Below, in pieces: positions 35,832 through 45,120 of a stretch of DNA of 64,000 bases. The DNA comes from Pseudomonas sp. R84. Its GTDB lineage: Bacteria > Pseudomonadota > Gammaproteobacteria > Pseudomonadales > Pseudomonadaceae. The notes beneath the pieces were generated by a model. The model saw only the letters and a list, made by a program, of their open reading frames with translations, ran no database searches and had not been told where the DNA came from. A program made the translations under genes and the position numbers. Location of the stretch: positions 1,167,501 to 1,231,500 of the forward strand of contig NZ_CP019426.1 in the NCBI RefSeq assembly GCF_009834515.1, given 5' to 3'. Positions within the stretch are counted from its first letter, which is position 1. Every line of letters starts with the position of its first letter.

Positions 35832-37313
35832 TCAGACCATCATCAGCAGCACGGCGACGAAAATGCTGCCGGCGGAGAAGGTCATGGTCCGAGACGACCA
35901 GGTGTTGAACCAACGTTGAAAGCTGGCGAGATCACGGGTCAGGGATGTGGGTTGGCGAGTCCAGGATTGTTGGTCAAGGCGGAAGAACACGTAGATCTTC
36001 ACCAGTGCGCCAACGATCTGGTTGTAATAAAGAATCGCCGGGTAAGCCGGGCCGATGCGGTGACCGGAGCATGACAACAGCAACGTCAGGATCAGGCGGG
36101 TGATGCCGATCCACAGCAGGTAAACGAGGATGAACGCGGTGCCGTATTTGAAGCTGGCGATGAGCGCCACGGTCAGACCGAGCAGGGATGTCCACATCGA
36201 CACGCGCTGATCGAACAGCACCACCGAGGTGAAGGCGCCGAGGCGTTTCACACCCAGGCCCAGCGCTCGCGAGTTCTGGCGCAGGTTGTTGCCGTACCAG
36301 CGGAACATCAGTTTGCGGCTGGCCTTGATAAAGCTCTTTTCCGGCGGATGCTCAACGGTGTTGATCGCCGCGTCAGGCACGTAGAAGGTGTCGTAACCCA
36401 GGCGCATGAGGCTGAACCAGCTCGACTTGTCGTCGCCGGTCAAAAACTTGAAGCGGCCCAGACGCCAGTGTTGCAGCGAGTCGCTTTCGACGTCGGCAAT
36501 GAATTCCGGGTTGGTCACCACGGTGGCGCGGAACACCGACATACGACCGGTCATGGTCAGCACGCGTTTGGACAGGGCCATCGAGCACATGTTGATGTGG
36601 CGCTGGGCGAAACGCAGCTTGTGCCATTCGCTCATGATGTAGCCGCCGCGTACTTCGCAGAACTCGTTGGTGGTCAGGCCGCCGACGTTGCCGAACAGCT
36701 GAAACCACGGCACGGTCTTGCGCACGGTGCCTTCGCCGAGCACGGTGTCGCCATCGATCACGGCCACCACGGCGCGGTCGTCCGGCAGGTGACGGGAGAT
36801 CGCGCGGAAACCATAGGCCAGGCCATCGCGTTTGCCGGTGCCGGGAATGCGCACGAAGTCGAGCTTGACGCGATCTGGCGGATTCATCCGCGCCCACAGC
36901 GCCTTGACCAGCAGCTCGTCGGACATTTCGACGATCGAGCAGACCACGGTGGTCGGCAGTTCGCAGTCGATGGCTTCGCGGATCACCGAGCTGTAGACCT
37001 GCGCAGTGGTGAGCGCGTCAATACGGAAACTGGTGACCATCAGGAACACATGCGACGGGTCCGCCGCCTTGCCCAGCTTGCGCACTTTGCGGCGCAGGTG
37101 CGGGTAAACGATGTAGAGGAAAATCATGCCGCGCACAAAGTGCGTTGCACCCATCGAGTAGCGCCAGATACCCACGGCGCCAATCAGGAAAATGAAGTCC
37201 TTCGACTCGGAGTCGAATGTGGACGTGGGCAGCATCAAGGCCAGGCCCATCAGCAGACTGAGATAAAAAAGCCAGCCGGCTGATTGCAGAAAAAAATGTT
37301 TGAGCTTGCTCAT
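35832..37313 (-). CDS. alg8: Alginate polymerase Alg8 (GT2)
   Basis: A 493-residue membrane glycosyltransferase family 2 enzyme polymerising GDP-mannuronate. Hydrophobic helices flank a cytoplasmic catalytic domain with the DGD motif ([11 protein letters not shown]) and an [15 protein letters not shown] segment, with several helices at the C terminus. The ATG at 37313 matches the usual length; an ATG three codons earlier is possible. An 87-bp gap with AAGCTGCAAGC repeats separates it from algD. Confidence 0.95.
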   Translation of the reverse strand: MSKLKHFFLQSAGWLFYLSLLMGLALMLPTSTFDSESKDFIFLIGAVGIWRYSMGATHFVRGMIFLYIVYPHLRRKVRKLGKAADPSHVFLMVTSFRIDALTTAQVYSSVIREAIDCELPTTVVCSIVEMSDELLVKALWARMNPPDRVKLDFVRIPGTGKRDGLAYGFRAISRHLPDDRAVVAVIDGDTVLGEGTVRKTVPWFQLFGNVGGLTTNEFCEVRGGYIMSEWHKLRFAQRHINMCSMALSKRVLTMTGRMSVFRATVVTNPEFIADVESDSLQHWRLGRFKFLTGDDKSSWFSLMRLGYDTFYVPDAAINTVEHPPEKSFIKASRKLMFRWYGNNLRQNSRALGLGVKRLGAFTSVVLFDQRVSMWTSLLGLTVALIASFKYGTAFILVYLLWIGITRLILTLLLSCSGHRIGPAYPAILYYNQIVGALVKIYVFFRLDQQSWTRQPTSLTRDLASFQRWFNTWSSRTMTFSAGSIFVAVLLMMV

Positions 37314-37335
37314 CAGCGTCATCCGAAGGTAAGGG

Positions 37336-37391
37336 AGGCTTCAAGCTGCAAGCTTCGAGCTGCAAGTAATGCAGCTCGGAGCTTGTCGCTT
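37336..37391. repeat. AAGCTGCAAGC-type short repeats between algD and alg8
   Basis: Repeated short units CTTCAAGCTGCAAGCTTCGA and GAGCTGCAAGT/GCAGCTCGGAGCTTG. Similar units occur at 43496-43675. They can pair with one another to form a hairpin in the algD-alg8 intercistronic RNA. Confidence 0.65.
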
Positions 37392-37400
37392 AGGTCTGCA

Positions 37401-38717
37401 TTACCAGCAGATACCCTCGGTGCGCGTACCGGCGTCGGTGGCTTTGGCCATGAAGCCGACCAGGTCGATGACCTGTTTGCCGTGCGGTGCTTGCTGGGCC
37501 AGTGCGCGGAATTTCTCGTCGCGGTTGCCGAGGATGATCACGTCGGAGTTGTCGATCACCGAATCGAAGTCCGCGTTGAGCAGCGACGAAACGTGGGGGA
37601 TCTTCGACTCGATGTAGTCCTTGTTCGCGCCGTGAACACGGGCGTACTCGACGTTGCTGTCGTAGATGCTCAGGTCGTAACCCTTGCCGATCAGCATCTC
37701 GGCCAGTTCCACCAGCGGGCTTTCGCGCAGGTCGTCGGTGCCGGCCTTGAAGCTCAGGCCGAGCAGGGCGACTTTGCGTTTGTCGTGGCTTTCAACGATG
37801 TCGAAGGCGTTCTGCACTTGCGATTCGTTGCTGCGCATCAGCGAGTTGAGCAGCGGCGCTTCGACGTCCAGCGAGCCGGCGCGGTAGGTCAGAGCGCGCA
37901 CGTCTTTCGGCAGGCACGAACCGCCGAAGGCGAAGCCCGGGCGCATGTAGTACTGGGAGAGGTTGAGGGTCTTGTCCTGGCAGACCACTTCCATCACTTC
38001 ACGGCCATCTACGCCGACCGCTTTGGCGATGTTGCCGATCTCGTTGGCGAAGGTCACTTTGGTCGCGTGCCAGACGTTGCAGGTGTACTTGATCATCTCG
38101 GCAACGGCGATGTCCTTGCGGATGATCGGTGCGTCGAGTTCTTCGTAAAGCGACTGCAGAACGTCGCCCGAGGCCTTGTCGAACTCGCCGATGACGGTCA
38201 TCGGTGGCAGGTCGTAGTCGGCGATAGCGGTGGATTCACGCAGGAACTCAGGGTTGACCGCAACGCCGAAGTCGACGCCGGCCTTCTTGCCCGAGCAATC
38301 TTCGAGAATCGGGATCACCACGTTGGCAACCGTGCCCGGTAGTACGGTGCTGCGTACGACGATGGTATGGCGGGTGGTTTTTTCACGCAGAACAAAACCG
38401 ATCTCGCGGCACACGGCTTCGATGTAGTTCAGTTCGAGGTCACCGTTCTTCTTGCTCGGTGTGCCAACGCAGATCATCGACAGGTCAGTGTCACGAATCG
38501 CCTCGGCGAAGTTGGTCGTGCCACGCAGACGACCGGTCTGGATACCCTGTTGCAGAAGTTCACCAAGACCCGGTTCAACAATCGGCGACTTGCCGGCGTT
38601 GATCATGTCGATCTTGTCTTTGGCAACATCGACGCCAACCACGTCATGGCCCCGAGCAGACAGGCAACCGGCACATACTGCGCCAACGTAACCCAAACCA
38701 AATATGCTGATGCGCAT
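37401..38717 (-). CDS. algD: GDP-mannose 6-dehydrogenase AlgD
   Basis: A 438-residue enzyme making GDP-mannuronic acid, the committed step of alginate synthesis and the first gene of the operon. The NAD loop GLGYVGAVCAG lies at residues 7-17 and the catalytic Cys268 in GFAFGGSCLPKD. Length equals the characterised P. aeruginosa protein. The upstream region up to about 39218 is a long non-coding leader and promoter. Confidence 0.97.
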   Translation of the reverse strand: MRISIFGLGYVGAVCAGCLSARGHDVVGVDVAKDKIDMINAGKSPIVEPGLGELLQQGIQTGRLRGTTNFAEAIRDTDLSMICVGTPSKKNGDLELNYIEAVCREIGFVLREKTTRHTIVVRSTVLPGTVANVVIPILEDCSGKKAGVDFGVAVNPEFLRESTAIADYDLPPMTVIGEFDKASGDVLQSLYEELDAPIIRKDIAVAEMIKYTCNVWHATKVTFANEIGNIAKAVGVDGREVMEVVCQDKTLNLSQYYMRPGFAFGGSCLPKDVRALTYRAGSLDVEAPLLNSLMRSNESQVQNAFDIVESHDKRKVALLGLSFKAGTDDLRESPLVELAEMLIGKGYDLSIYDSNVEYARVHGANKDYIESKIPHVSSLLNADFDSVIDNSDVIILGNRDEKFRALAQQAPHGKQVIDLVGFMAKATDAGTRTEGICW

Positions 38718-39190
38718 CGCAATTACCTCTGTATATATCAGGCCTTAGAGGGCCGGAGTTAATGGTGTTCAGCGTTCATTAGTGCACTCGAAAGTGCGGC
38801 TTACAGGCGCCACAATGCCGTGTGCAGGCATACTAAGTTTCGAGTGTCTAAATAAGTGCACTCAAGATGTGCGCAACCAGGCCTTGTTGTTATGACTTGC
38901 CCTGTTATGCAGCCGATCTTCCTTGTGGAAGACTCTTGTGCAATCGTCTTGCGCGCTCGAAAGCAGGATTAAAGTCCTGTAAATCAAGCGGTTTGGTGCT
39001 CAGGCGAGCACGTTTATAGGGGCGCGGCCATGGCCTTTGTAGGGGATATAAATGGTGCGTATCTCCTGTCCATCGTTTCGTAATCAGACTAGTTAGTCAT
39101 CTAGGCAAGTTGCTGTGACAACTTGGTTACATGGCCATCTGCTCTGCGTAAGTTATCTCGTACAAACTCAGCGAGAATCGTTACCGGTGG

Positions 39191-39218
39191 TATGAGCTAT
39201 GCATTCGGACGAAGTTCC
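39191..39218 (-). promoter_or_regulatory. Candidate AlgU (sigma-22) promoter of algD
   Basis: On the minus strand GGAACTT (bases 39218-39212) is followed after exactly 16 bases by TCATA (39195-39191). The -35 matches the AlgU consensus GAACTT fully; the -10 fits TCNNA-type sequences partly. It lies about 475 bp upstream of the algD ATG, consistent with the long leader known for algD. No ORF is credible in 38718-39528, so this region is regulatory. Confidence 0.6.
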
Positions 39219-39488
39219 TGTCCGCTCATCGCGAAATCTGAAATTTCTTGAAATATTGTCAGAGATGGCACTAATCTCAATTTGATAGCACTTTCGTTTC
39301 CGACCTTTATTAACAGGCGAATAATCACGTTAGATAGTTTTGTGCCACTACGCTGAAAAAATTTAGGTGCCACTACTGAAAAAAATGATCAGTGTCGAGT
39401 GAAACTAATCTTAGAAAAGACAGGGAGGATTTTCTGGCGCCATAAAAATGGCGAAAAGCAGCGGGGTTTTTTTGACATCGTGCGAGCT

Positions 39489-39516
39489 GCACGACTCTAT
39501 ATAGAAAGAGTCGTGC
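39489..39516. terminator. Hairpin downstream of yaaA
   Basis: Perfect 10-bp stem GCACGACTCT/AGAGTCGTGC with an 8-base loop, 12 bases after the yaaA stop. There is no T-tract immediately after the stem, so termination is possible but not certain. Confidence 0.4.
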
Positions 39517-39528
39517 ATTGGGCATGCT

Positions 39529-40308
39529 TTATTCGGGGGCGTGGTCGCGCAAAAATACCAGATTGTCCGGTTTCGACTGTTCGACGCTGTAGCGATATCC
39601 CTGCACATCGAATTGCTTGAGCAGGGTCGGATCGTTGATTTTTTCCTGGATCACGAAACGGCTCATCAGACCGCGAGCCTTCTTCGCGTAGAAGCTAATG
39701 ATCTTGTACTGACCGTTCTTCTGATCCTTGAACTCGGTGTTGATGATCCGTGCGTTCAATGCCGTTCGTTTGACCGCCGAGAAGTACTCGTTGGAGGCCA
39801 GGTTGAGCAGAACGTCGTCGCCTTGATCGGCCAACGCTTCGTTCAGCCATTCGCTGATGCGCGTGCCCCAGAAGGCATACAAGTCCTTGCCCCGGGCGTT
39901 GGCCAGTTTGGTGCCCATTTCCAGGCGATACGGTTGCATCAGGTCGAGCGGGCGCAGCAAGCCATACAGGCCTGACAACATGCGCAGGTGTTTTTGCGCG
40001 TAGTCGAAATCGGCTTCGCTGAAGGATTGCGCGTCGAGACCGGTATAAACGTCACCCTTGAACGCGAGCAGCGCCTGCTTGGCGTTTTCCGGAGTGAACG
40101 CGGGTGTCCAACTGCCGAAACGCGCGGCATTTAGCCCGCCGATCTTGTCCGACACGTGCATCAGTTCGCTGATTTGCGCAGGCGTCAGGTCGCGCAATTG
40201 CTGGATCAGTTCCTGGGAGTGGTCGAGGTATTGCGGCTGAGTAAAGCGCTGGGTCGCCGGCGGTGTTTCGTAATCGAGGGTCTTGGCGGGGGAAATCACC
40301 ATCAGCAT
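39529..40308 (-). CDS. yaaA: Peroxide stress protein YaaA (DUF328/UPF0246)
   Basis: A 259-residue cytoplasmic protein beginning [16 protein letters not shown], the hallmark start of Yaa[19 protein letters not shown] and [15 protein letters not shown] motifs are present. Homologues lower free iron and limit hydroxyl-radical damage during peroxide stress. ATG 40308 has AAAGGAG upstream; the frame upstream of it is not coding. Confidence 0.94.
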   Translation of the reverse strand: MLMVISPAKTLDYETPPATQRFTQPQYLDHSQELIQQLRDLTPAQISELMHVSDKIGGLNAARFGSWTPAFTPENAKQALLAFKGDVYTGLDAQSFSEADFDYAQKHLRMLSGLYGLLRPLDLMQPYRLEMGTKLANARGKDLYAFWGTRISEWLNEALADQGDDVLLNLASNEYFSAVKRTALNARIINTEFKDQKNGQYKIISFYAKKARGLMSRFVIQEKINDPTLLKQFDVQGYRYSVEQSKPDNLVFLRDHAPE

Positions 40309-40423
40309 GAAGTCGTCTCCTTTAATTGTGGAGGCGATTCTAGGGGGTTGTCGGTGTTGACTCCAGCTATGGGGGCAATAGGTGTGGGGAAGCTTGGGCA
40401 TTTGCGACGGTTGGTGGATTTTT

Positions 40424-40571
40424 CCCTCACCCCAGCCCTCTCCCAGAGGGAGAGGGGGCTGACCGAGTTGTACTGTCGATTTACGCCGACATGATCTATC
40501 GAGTTGAACTCAAATTTTGAAATCAATGAAGATCGGCTCCCTCTCCCTCCGGGAGAGGGCTGGGGTGAGGG
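40424..40571. repeat. MITE-like palindromic repeat, copy 4
   Basis: Ends CCCTCACCCCAGCCCTCTCC and GGGAGAGGGCTGGGGTGAGG are a near-perfect inverted repeat. The interior is AT-richer and includes TCGATTTACGCCGACATGAT. It lies between the divergent yaaA and polysaccharide deacetylase genes. Confidence 0.85.
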
Positions 40572-40621
40572 CAGCGTCCGTGAGCGTTGCACATCAGCTA
40601 TAGTGCCGCGCGGGTTTTGTT

Positions 40622-41761
40622 ATGGAGACATCCCTTTTGCGCATTGTTCTTTTATTGACCGCGTGGCTGTTAAGCGTCGGTGCCATCGCGGCGCCGGGCG
40701 ATGTGGCGACGCTGGATCGCAGCACCTGGCCAGAGCAGCTCAGCAATCCGACGCTGTTTGATGTGGCTTCACGGGCGGAAATCCTCATGTTCGCCCGTGG
40801 CCTGCTCGGCACTGAATCGATGGACGAGGCCGCGTTGGCTCAGCGCCTGGGCCTGCGCACAGTCAATATCGATGCGGTCAACAGCCTGCGTCAGCGCCTC
40901 TGGCAGCGCTTGTTGGCGAACTACAACTACGCCCAGCAAAGCTGCGATCAGGACGCCTCGTTCTGTTTCCTCGTCGAAGACCTGCCGACCCTGCGTGAGC
41001 AAGCCGCCAAGTTCGTGGTCAGTGACGACAGCTATTACACCAAGTGGGCCGAACCGAGCCGGATCTTCCATTTGCAGTATCTGGATGAGTTGATGCGCAA
41101 GGCTGCGTTGTCACCGCAAACCAGCAATGAATTCGATCGTTTCGGAGACTACGAGCGCAACGGCGACGACATGCACGACCGCCTGTTTCTGCTGACTTTC
41201 GACAGCGCCGCCAACGTGCAACCGGATAACACCGGTTGGCTCACCGAATACCTGCGCAAGGCAAACCTGAGCGGCACGTTCTTTGTATTGGGCAAGGATA
41301 TTCAGGCGCGGCTGGCCGATCGTTCGGTGAGCAGTCTGCAGGCGGGCTTCTCGAAACAGTGCGTCGGCGTTCAAGGTTGGGAGTTCCGCTCCCACAGCCA
41401 TTGGCAGGACTGGCAGGATTCGGTGCGGCGCAGTGCTGATCTGGTCAGGAATAAATTGCCGGAAAACTATGTGCCGCTGTTCCGTCCGCCAGAAGGGCAA
41501 CGCCGCAGTGATGCGCAAGGTTTCTTCAACACCCAGGGCCTGCAAGTGGCACTGTGGGACATCGATGCCCAGGACGGCGCCGGCAAACTCAAGGGCTCAG
41601 CGAGCGCGCAACGAGTACTGACCCTGATGCTGTTGTGGCGTCACGGGGTGATCAATTTCAACATGAAACAGGACGCGGTGAAGACCTCGTTGCCGTGGCT
41701 GATCACGCAAACCGCGCAGAGCGGTATCGGTTGGGAAGACTGTCAGAACGCTTTTCGCTGA
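40622..41761 (+). CDS. Polysaccharide deacetylase-like secreted protein
   Basis: A 379-residue protein with an N-terminal signal peptide (VLLLTAWLLSVGAIAA). The second half is a NodB-like domain: LLTFDSAANVQPDNTGWLTE, TFFVLGKDIQARL, the metal-type SHSHW motif, PLFRPPEG and VALWDIDAQDG. The family usually has TFDDG for the first motif; here Asp is followed by Ser, so catalytic competence is uncertain. A TTG at 40637 with GGAG nine bases upstream is an equally good start. Substrate unknown. Confidence 0.82.
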   Translation: METSLLRIVLLLTAWLLSVGAIAAPGDVATLDRSTWPEQLSNPTLFDVASRAEILMFARGLLGTESMDEAALAQRLGLRTVNIDAVNSLRQRLWQRLLANYNYAQQSCDQDASFCFLVEDLPTLREQAAKFVVSDDSYYTKWAEPSRIFHLQYLDELMRKAALSPQTSNEFDRFGDYERNGDDMHDRLFLLTFDSAANVQPDNTGWLTEYLRKANLSGTFFVLGKDIQARLADRSVSSLQAGFSKQCVGVQGWEFRSHSHWQDWQDSVRRSADLVRNKLPENYVPLFRPPEGQRRSDAQGFFNTQGLQVALWDIDAQDGAGKLKGSASAQRVLTLMLLWRHGVINFNMKQDAVKTSLPWLITQTAQSGIGWEDCQNAFR

Positions 41762-41771
41762 GAAACGAAGA

Positions 41772-41807
41772 AAGCCCGGAAACATTGGGCTTGGGGCGAT
41801 TTTTTTG
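41772..41807 (+). terminator. Rho-independent terminator
   Basis: Stem AAGCCC/GGGCTT with loop, followed at 41800 by seven T residues, 11 bases after the deacetylase stop. The rest of 41808-42098 has no credible gene. It contains only a small TTGGC/GCCAA hairpin and the phoH promoter region. Confidence 0.75.
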
Positions 41808-42098
41808 CAGGATTCGGTGCAGGCGGACTTCCGACTTTAGCGGGGTCTTGGCAGTCCGCCAAGGGCTTTTCGTCACTCTGCAAAATAAACTTAAAAAAAC
41901 CGTCAAAGTACTTTTTTATGTCATCGGTTTTGGAGTATTACGAAGACAGACCGCCGAAACCTGCAACACAGGTGGCGTCTTCCAAGACCCGTTTGTTTGC
42001 AGTCACTTGAATCTCCGCAGGTGAGATTTCGGCAGTCACTTCGAGGCGCAGCACCGCCCAGGTATTGCGTCTACTGGCTCTGACAAAGGTGACCGAGT

Positions 42099-43493
42099 AT
42101 GGATGATCACGGACGTAGCCCTTCCTCCAACCAGCCAATCCTGTATGTACTCGATACCAACGTATTGATTCACGATCCAAACGCCCTGCTGAATTTCGAA
42201 GAACACCACGTCGCAATCCCGATGACCGTGCTTGAAGAGCTGGACAAGCTCAAGAGCGGGCATCACAGCGTGGCCGCTGAATGCCGTCAGGCCATCCGGC
42301 TGATCGACAAGACCCTGGGCGATGCGTCCCCGGAAGATGTCGAGCTGGGTGTGCCGATCCAGCGCGGCAAGGGCGGGCCGAAGGGCTTACTGTCAATACT
42401 GATGAGCAAACAGGCCGAATCGAATCTGATTCTGCCCGAGCACCTGAACGACAACAAAATCATCAACCAACTGATCGATCTACACACCCGCGACCCGAAA
42501 AAACCGGTGGTGCTGGTCACCAAAGACATCAACATGCGCCTCAAGGCGCGCGCCTGCGGCATCGATGCCGAGGATTACAGCACCGACCAACTGGTCGATG
42601 ACGTGTCCCTGTTGCCCAACGGCTACCACAACATGACCGGCTCCTTCTGGGACCGCGTGAGCAAGGTCGACACCCGTCAGGATCACGGCCGCACCTGGCA
42701 TCAAGTGCAACTGATCGATAATCTGCCGGCAGTGCATATCAACGAGTTCATCATTGATGAACAGGGCTTTGTCGGCTGGATCAAGGAGATCGACGAGGCC
42801 AAGCTGCTGATCCTCGACCTGCATCAGGAACCGTTGCTGCACCAGGAAGCGTGGGGGCTGAAACCGCGCGACATCTATCAAAGTCTGGCGCTGTACGCGC
42901 TGCTCGATCCGGACATTCATCTGGTCAACCTGTCGGGCGCGGCAGGCTCCGGTAAAACCATTCTGGCGCTGGCCGCTGCGATCGAGCAGACCATGGTCAG
43001 CAAACGTTATCGCCGCATCATTGCCACCCGCAGCGTGCAGGGCCTGGATCAGGAGATCGGTTTCCTGCCCGGCACCGAAGCGGAAAAAATGGAGCCTTGG
43101 CTGGGCGCCATCACCGACAACCTCGAAGCCTTGCACATGGATGACGAAAACACCCATGGCAGCGTCGACTACATCCTCAGCAAAGTGCCGTTGCAGTTCA
43201 AATCGCTCAACTACATTCGCGGTCGCAGCTTCCAGCAGAGCCTGATCCTGATCGACGAATGCCAGAACCTCACGCCGCACCAGATGAAAACCATCATCAC
43301 CCGTGCCGGCGCAGGTTCCAAAGTGGTGTGCCTGGGCAACCTCGCACAGATCGACACCCCTTACCTGTCCGCGACCAGCTCCGGGCTGACCTACCTGACC
43401 GAACGCTTCAAGGATTTCCCCAACGGTGTGCACATCACCCTGCAAGGGGTGCCTCGCTCGATTCTGGCCGAATACGCCGAAACCCACCTGTAA
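42099..43493 (+). CDS. PhoH family protein with N-terminal PIN domain
   Basis: A 464-residue cytoplasmic protein. The N-terminal PIN nuclease domain opens with YVLDTNVLIHDP (about residues 16-27). The C-terminal PhoH ATPase has Walker A GAAGSGKT at about 281-288 and Walker B LILIDECQN. PhoH2/YlaK-type PIN-PhoH proteins act as ATP-dependent RNA-unwinding ribonucleases in studied species. ATG 42099 has AAGGTGA upstream. Confidence 0.92.
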   Translation: MDDHGRSPSSNQPILYVLDTNVLIHDPNALLNFEEHHVAIPMTVLEELDKLKSGHHSVAAECRQAIRLIDKTLGDASPEDVELGVPIQRGKGGPKGLLSILMSKQAESNLILPEHLNDNKIINQLIDLHTRDPKKPVVLVTKDINMRLKARACGIDAEDYSTDQLVDDVSLLPNGYHNMTGSFWDRVSKVDTRQDHGRTWHQVQLIDNLPAVHINEFIIDEQGFVGWIKEIDEAKLLILDLHQEPLLHQEAWGLKPRDIYQSLALYALLDPDIHLVNLSGAAGSGKTILALAAAIEQTMVSKRYRRIIATRSVQGLDQEIGFLPGTEAEKMEPWLGAITDNLEALHMDDENTHGSVDYILSKVPLQFKSLNYIRGRSFQQSLILIDECQNLTPHQMKTIITRAGAGSKVVCLGNLAQIDTPYLSATSSGLTYLTERFKDFPNGVHITLQGVPRSILAEYAETHL

Positions 43494-43495
43494 AA

Positions 43496-43675
43496 CAGCT
43501 GCAAGATTCAAGCTGCAAGCGGCAAGATACAAGCGTAGAGAGTGTTTCTCTCATGCCCTTGTAGCTTGCCGCTTAATGCTTGCAACTGCTTAAATGCTGC
43601 CATTCCATACCTGCAAACTACTGCGCTTTTCACTTGCCGCTTGTAGCTTGCCGCTCGCAGCTGCCTCAAGGAGGC
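43496..43675. repeat. AAGCTGCAAGC-type inverted repeats upstream of moaC
   Basis: Dense short repeats (CAAGCTGCAAGCGGCAAG, CTTGTAGCTTGCCGCTT, CTTGCCGCTTGTAGCTTGCC) in both orientations fill the phoH-moaC space. The pair AAGCGGCAAG/CTTGCCGCTT can form a hairpin that may end phoH transcription. No gene here. Confidence 0.7.
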
Positions 43676-43679
43676 CCCC

Positions 43680-44153
43680 GTGCTGACTCATCTCGATTCC
43701 CAAGGTCGCGCCAACATGGTCGACGTCACCGAAAAAGCCGTGACGTTCCGTGAAGCGACGGCCCAAGCGCTGGTGCGCATGCTCCCCGCAACGCTGCAGA
43801 TGATCGTCAGCGGCGGTCATCCCAAGGGTGACGTGTTCGCCGTGGCGCGCATTGCCGGCATTCAAGCTGCGAAGAAAACCAGCGATCTGATTCCCCTTTG
43901 CCACCCGCTGATGCTGACCGGCGTCAAAGTCGAACTCAGTGCTGAAGGCGAAGACACCGTGCGCATCGTTGCCCGCTGCAAATTGTCCGGGCAGACCGGT
44001 GTGGAAATGGAAGCATTGACCGCCGCCAGCGTTGCCGCCCTGACCATTTATGACATGTGCAAAGCCGTCGATCGTGGCATGACCATCGAAAGCGTGCGCC
44101 TGCTGGAGAAAGTCGGCGGCAAGAGCGGGCACTTTCAAGCGGAGCAGCCATGA
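43680..44153 (+). CDS. moaC: Cyclic pyranopterin monophosphate synthase MoaC
   Basis: A 157-residue molybdenum-cofactor enzyme converting the MoaA product to cyclic pyranopterin monophosphate. Family motifs: [38 protein letters not shown]. The GTG start has AAGGAGG seven bases upstream. It overlaps moaD (ATGA). Confidence 0.96.
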   Translation: MLTHLDSQGRANMVDVTEKAVTFREATAQALVRMLPATLQMIVSGGHPKGDVFAVARIAGIQAAKKTSDLIPLCHPLMLTGVKVELSAEGEDTVRIVARCKLSGQTGVEMEALTAASVAALTIYDMCKAVDRGMTIESVRLLEKVGGKSGHFQAEQP

Positions 44154-44392
44154 ACCTGACCGTGAAGTTTTTTGCCCGTTACCGTGAAGCGCTGGGCGTG
44201 GATTCGGTAAAGGTTGAGGGCGATTTCGCCACCGTCGACGACGTGCGGGCATTGTTGGCACAACGCGATGGCGCCGAGGTGCTGAGCGAGCAGAACCTGA
44301 TGTGTGCACGCAACGAAGACCTCTGCCAGCTCGACGAGCCTGTGGTTGATGGCGACGAAGTGGCGTTTTTCCCCACCGTGACGGGAGGCTGA
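44150..44392 (+). CDS. moaD: Molybdopterin synthase sulfur carrier MoaD
   Basis: An 80-residue ubiquitin-fold protein ending in the diglycine tail (PTVTGG) that carries the thiocarboxylate sulfur. It starts within the moaC stop and ends three bases before moaE, a tight moaCDE operon. Confidence 0.95.
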   Translation: MNLTVKFFARYREALGVDSVKVEGDFATVDDVRALLAQRDGAEVLSEQNLMCARNEDLCQLDEPVVDGDEVAFFPTVTGG

Positions 44393-44395
44393 GCC

Positions 44396-44848
44396 ATGGC
44401 GATTCGCGTGCAAGCCACACCGTTCGATCCGGGCGCTGAAGTCAACGCGATGCACGCGGCCAATGTCGGCGTCGGCGCGGTGGTGAGTTTCGTCGGCTAT
44501 GTGCGCGACTTCAATGACGGACTGGATGTGGCGGGGATGTTCCTCGAACACTATCCGGGCATGACCGAAAAAGCCCTCGGCAAGATCGCCATCGAAGCCG
44601 AACAGCGCTGGCCGCTGCTGAAGCTGGAAGTGCTGCATCGCATCGGTGCACTGGAACCGGGTGAGCCGATCGTGTTTGTCGGCGCCGCCAGTGCCCATCG
44701 CCAGGCCGCATTCGATGCCTGCGCTTTCGTCATGGACTACCTGAAAACCCGTGCACCGTTCTGGAAGAAAGAAAACACCAGCGATGGCCCGCGTTGGGTT
44801 GAAGGGCGGGACAGTGATCATGCCGCGGCGGATCGCTGGAAAAAGTAA
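44396..44848 (+). CDS. moaE: Molybdopterin synthase catalytic subunit MoaE
   Basis: A 150-residue catalytic subunit pairing with MoaD to make molybdopterin. Motifs GAVVSFVGYVRDFNDG, LEHYPGMTEKAL, VGAASAHRQAAFDAC and the catalytic-lysine region PFWKKE are present. Last gene of the operon; a REP pair follows. Confidence 0.95.
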   Translation: MAIRVQATPFDPGAEVNAMHAANVGVGAVVSFVGYVRDFNDGLDVAGMFLEHYPGMTEKALGKIAIEAEQRWPLLKLEVLHRIGALEPGEPIVFVGAASAHRQAAFDACAFVMDYLKTRAPFWKKENTSDGPRWVEGRDSDHAAADRWKK

Positions 44849-44873
44849 GTCTTGTAGCGCCCTTCAGTAAGCC

Positions 44874-44966
44874 TTCGCGAGCAAGCTCGCTCCCACATTG
44901 GATCTTCATGAACGCAGATATTGTGTTCGCTACAGATCCCCTGTGGGAGCGAGCCTGCTCGCGAAA
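44874..44966. repeat. REP pair (GTGGGAG...CTGCTCGCGA family)
   Basis: Inverted copies TCGCGAGCAAGCTCGCTCCC and TGTGGGAGCGAGCCTGCTCG, between moaE and the amino-acid-binding protein gene. Confidence 0.9.
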
Positions 44967-45014
44967 GCGTCATCTGCATCACCAAAATCCTCCTGCCTGG
45001 CCCGATTGACGGCA

Positions 45015-45049
45015 TGTACATATAAGTCCAGTATGGATTTCCAAGTACA
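45015..45049 (+). promoter_or_regulatory. Candidate DauR-type operator upstream of binding protein gene
   Basis: TCCAGTATGGA (45027-45037) lies inside a wider dyad with TGTACA and AGTACA at its edges, about 85-105 bp ahead of the binding-protein ATG. The same TCCA-N3-TGGA core is in the dauB promoter. Assignment to DauR is inference. Confidence 0.45.
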
Positions 45050-45120
45050 AAAAATCCCATCTGTTTTTCAGCTCTTTCTTCTGTCTTGCCAAACCAACAA
45101 CAACCTGCGAGAGAACGAAC

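Noticed and set aside
33136..35919. 927-codon open frame opposite algK/alg44
   Set aside because: Antisense shadow produced by high third-position G+C in the alginate genes; no start context or recognisable domain.
39399..39620. 73-codon frame near the algD promoter
   Set aside because: Overlaps the end of yaaA and a hairpin; no recognisable protein.
41808..42098. Possible small RNA between the deacetylase and phoH genes
   Set aside because: Only weak hairpins and no promoter-terminator pair are visible, so not called.
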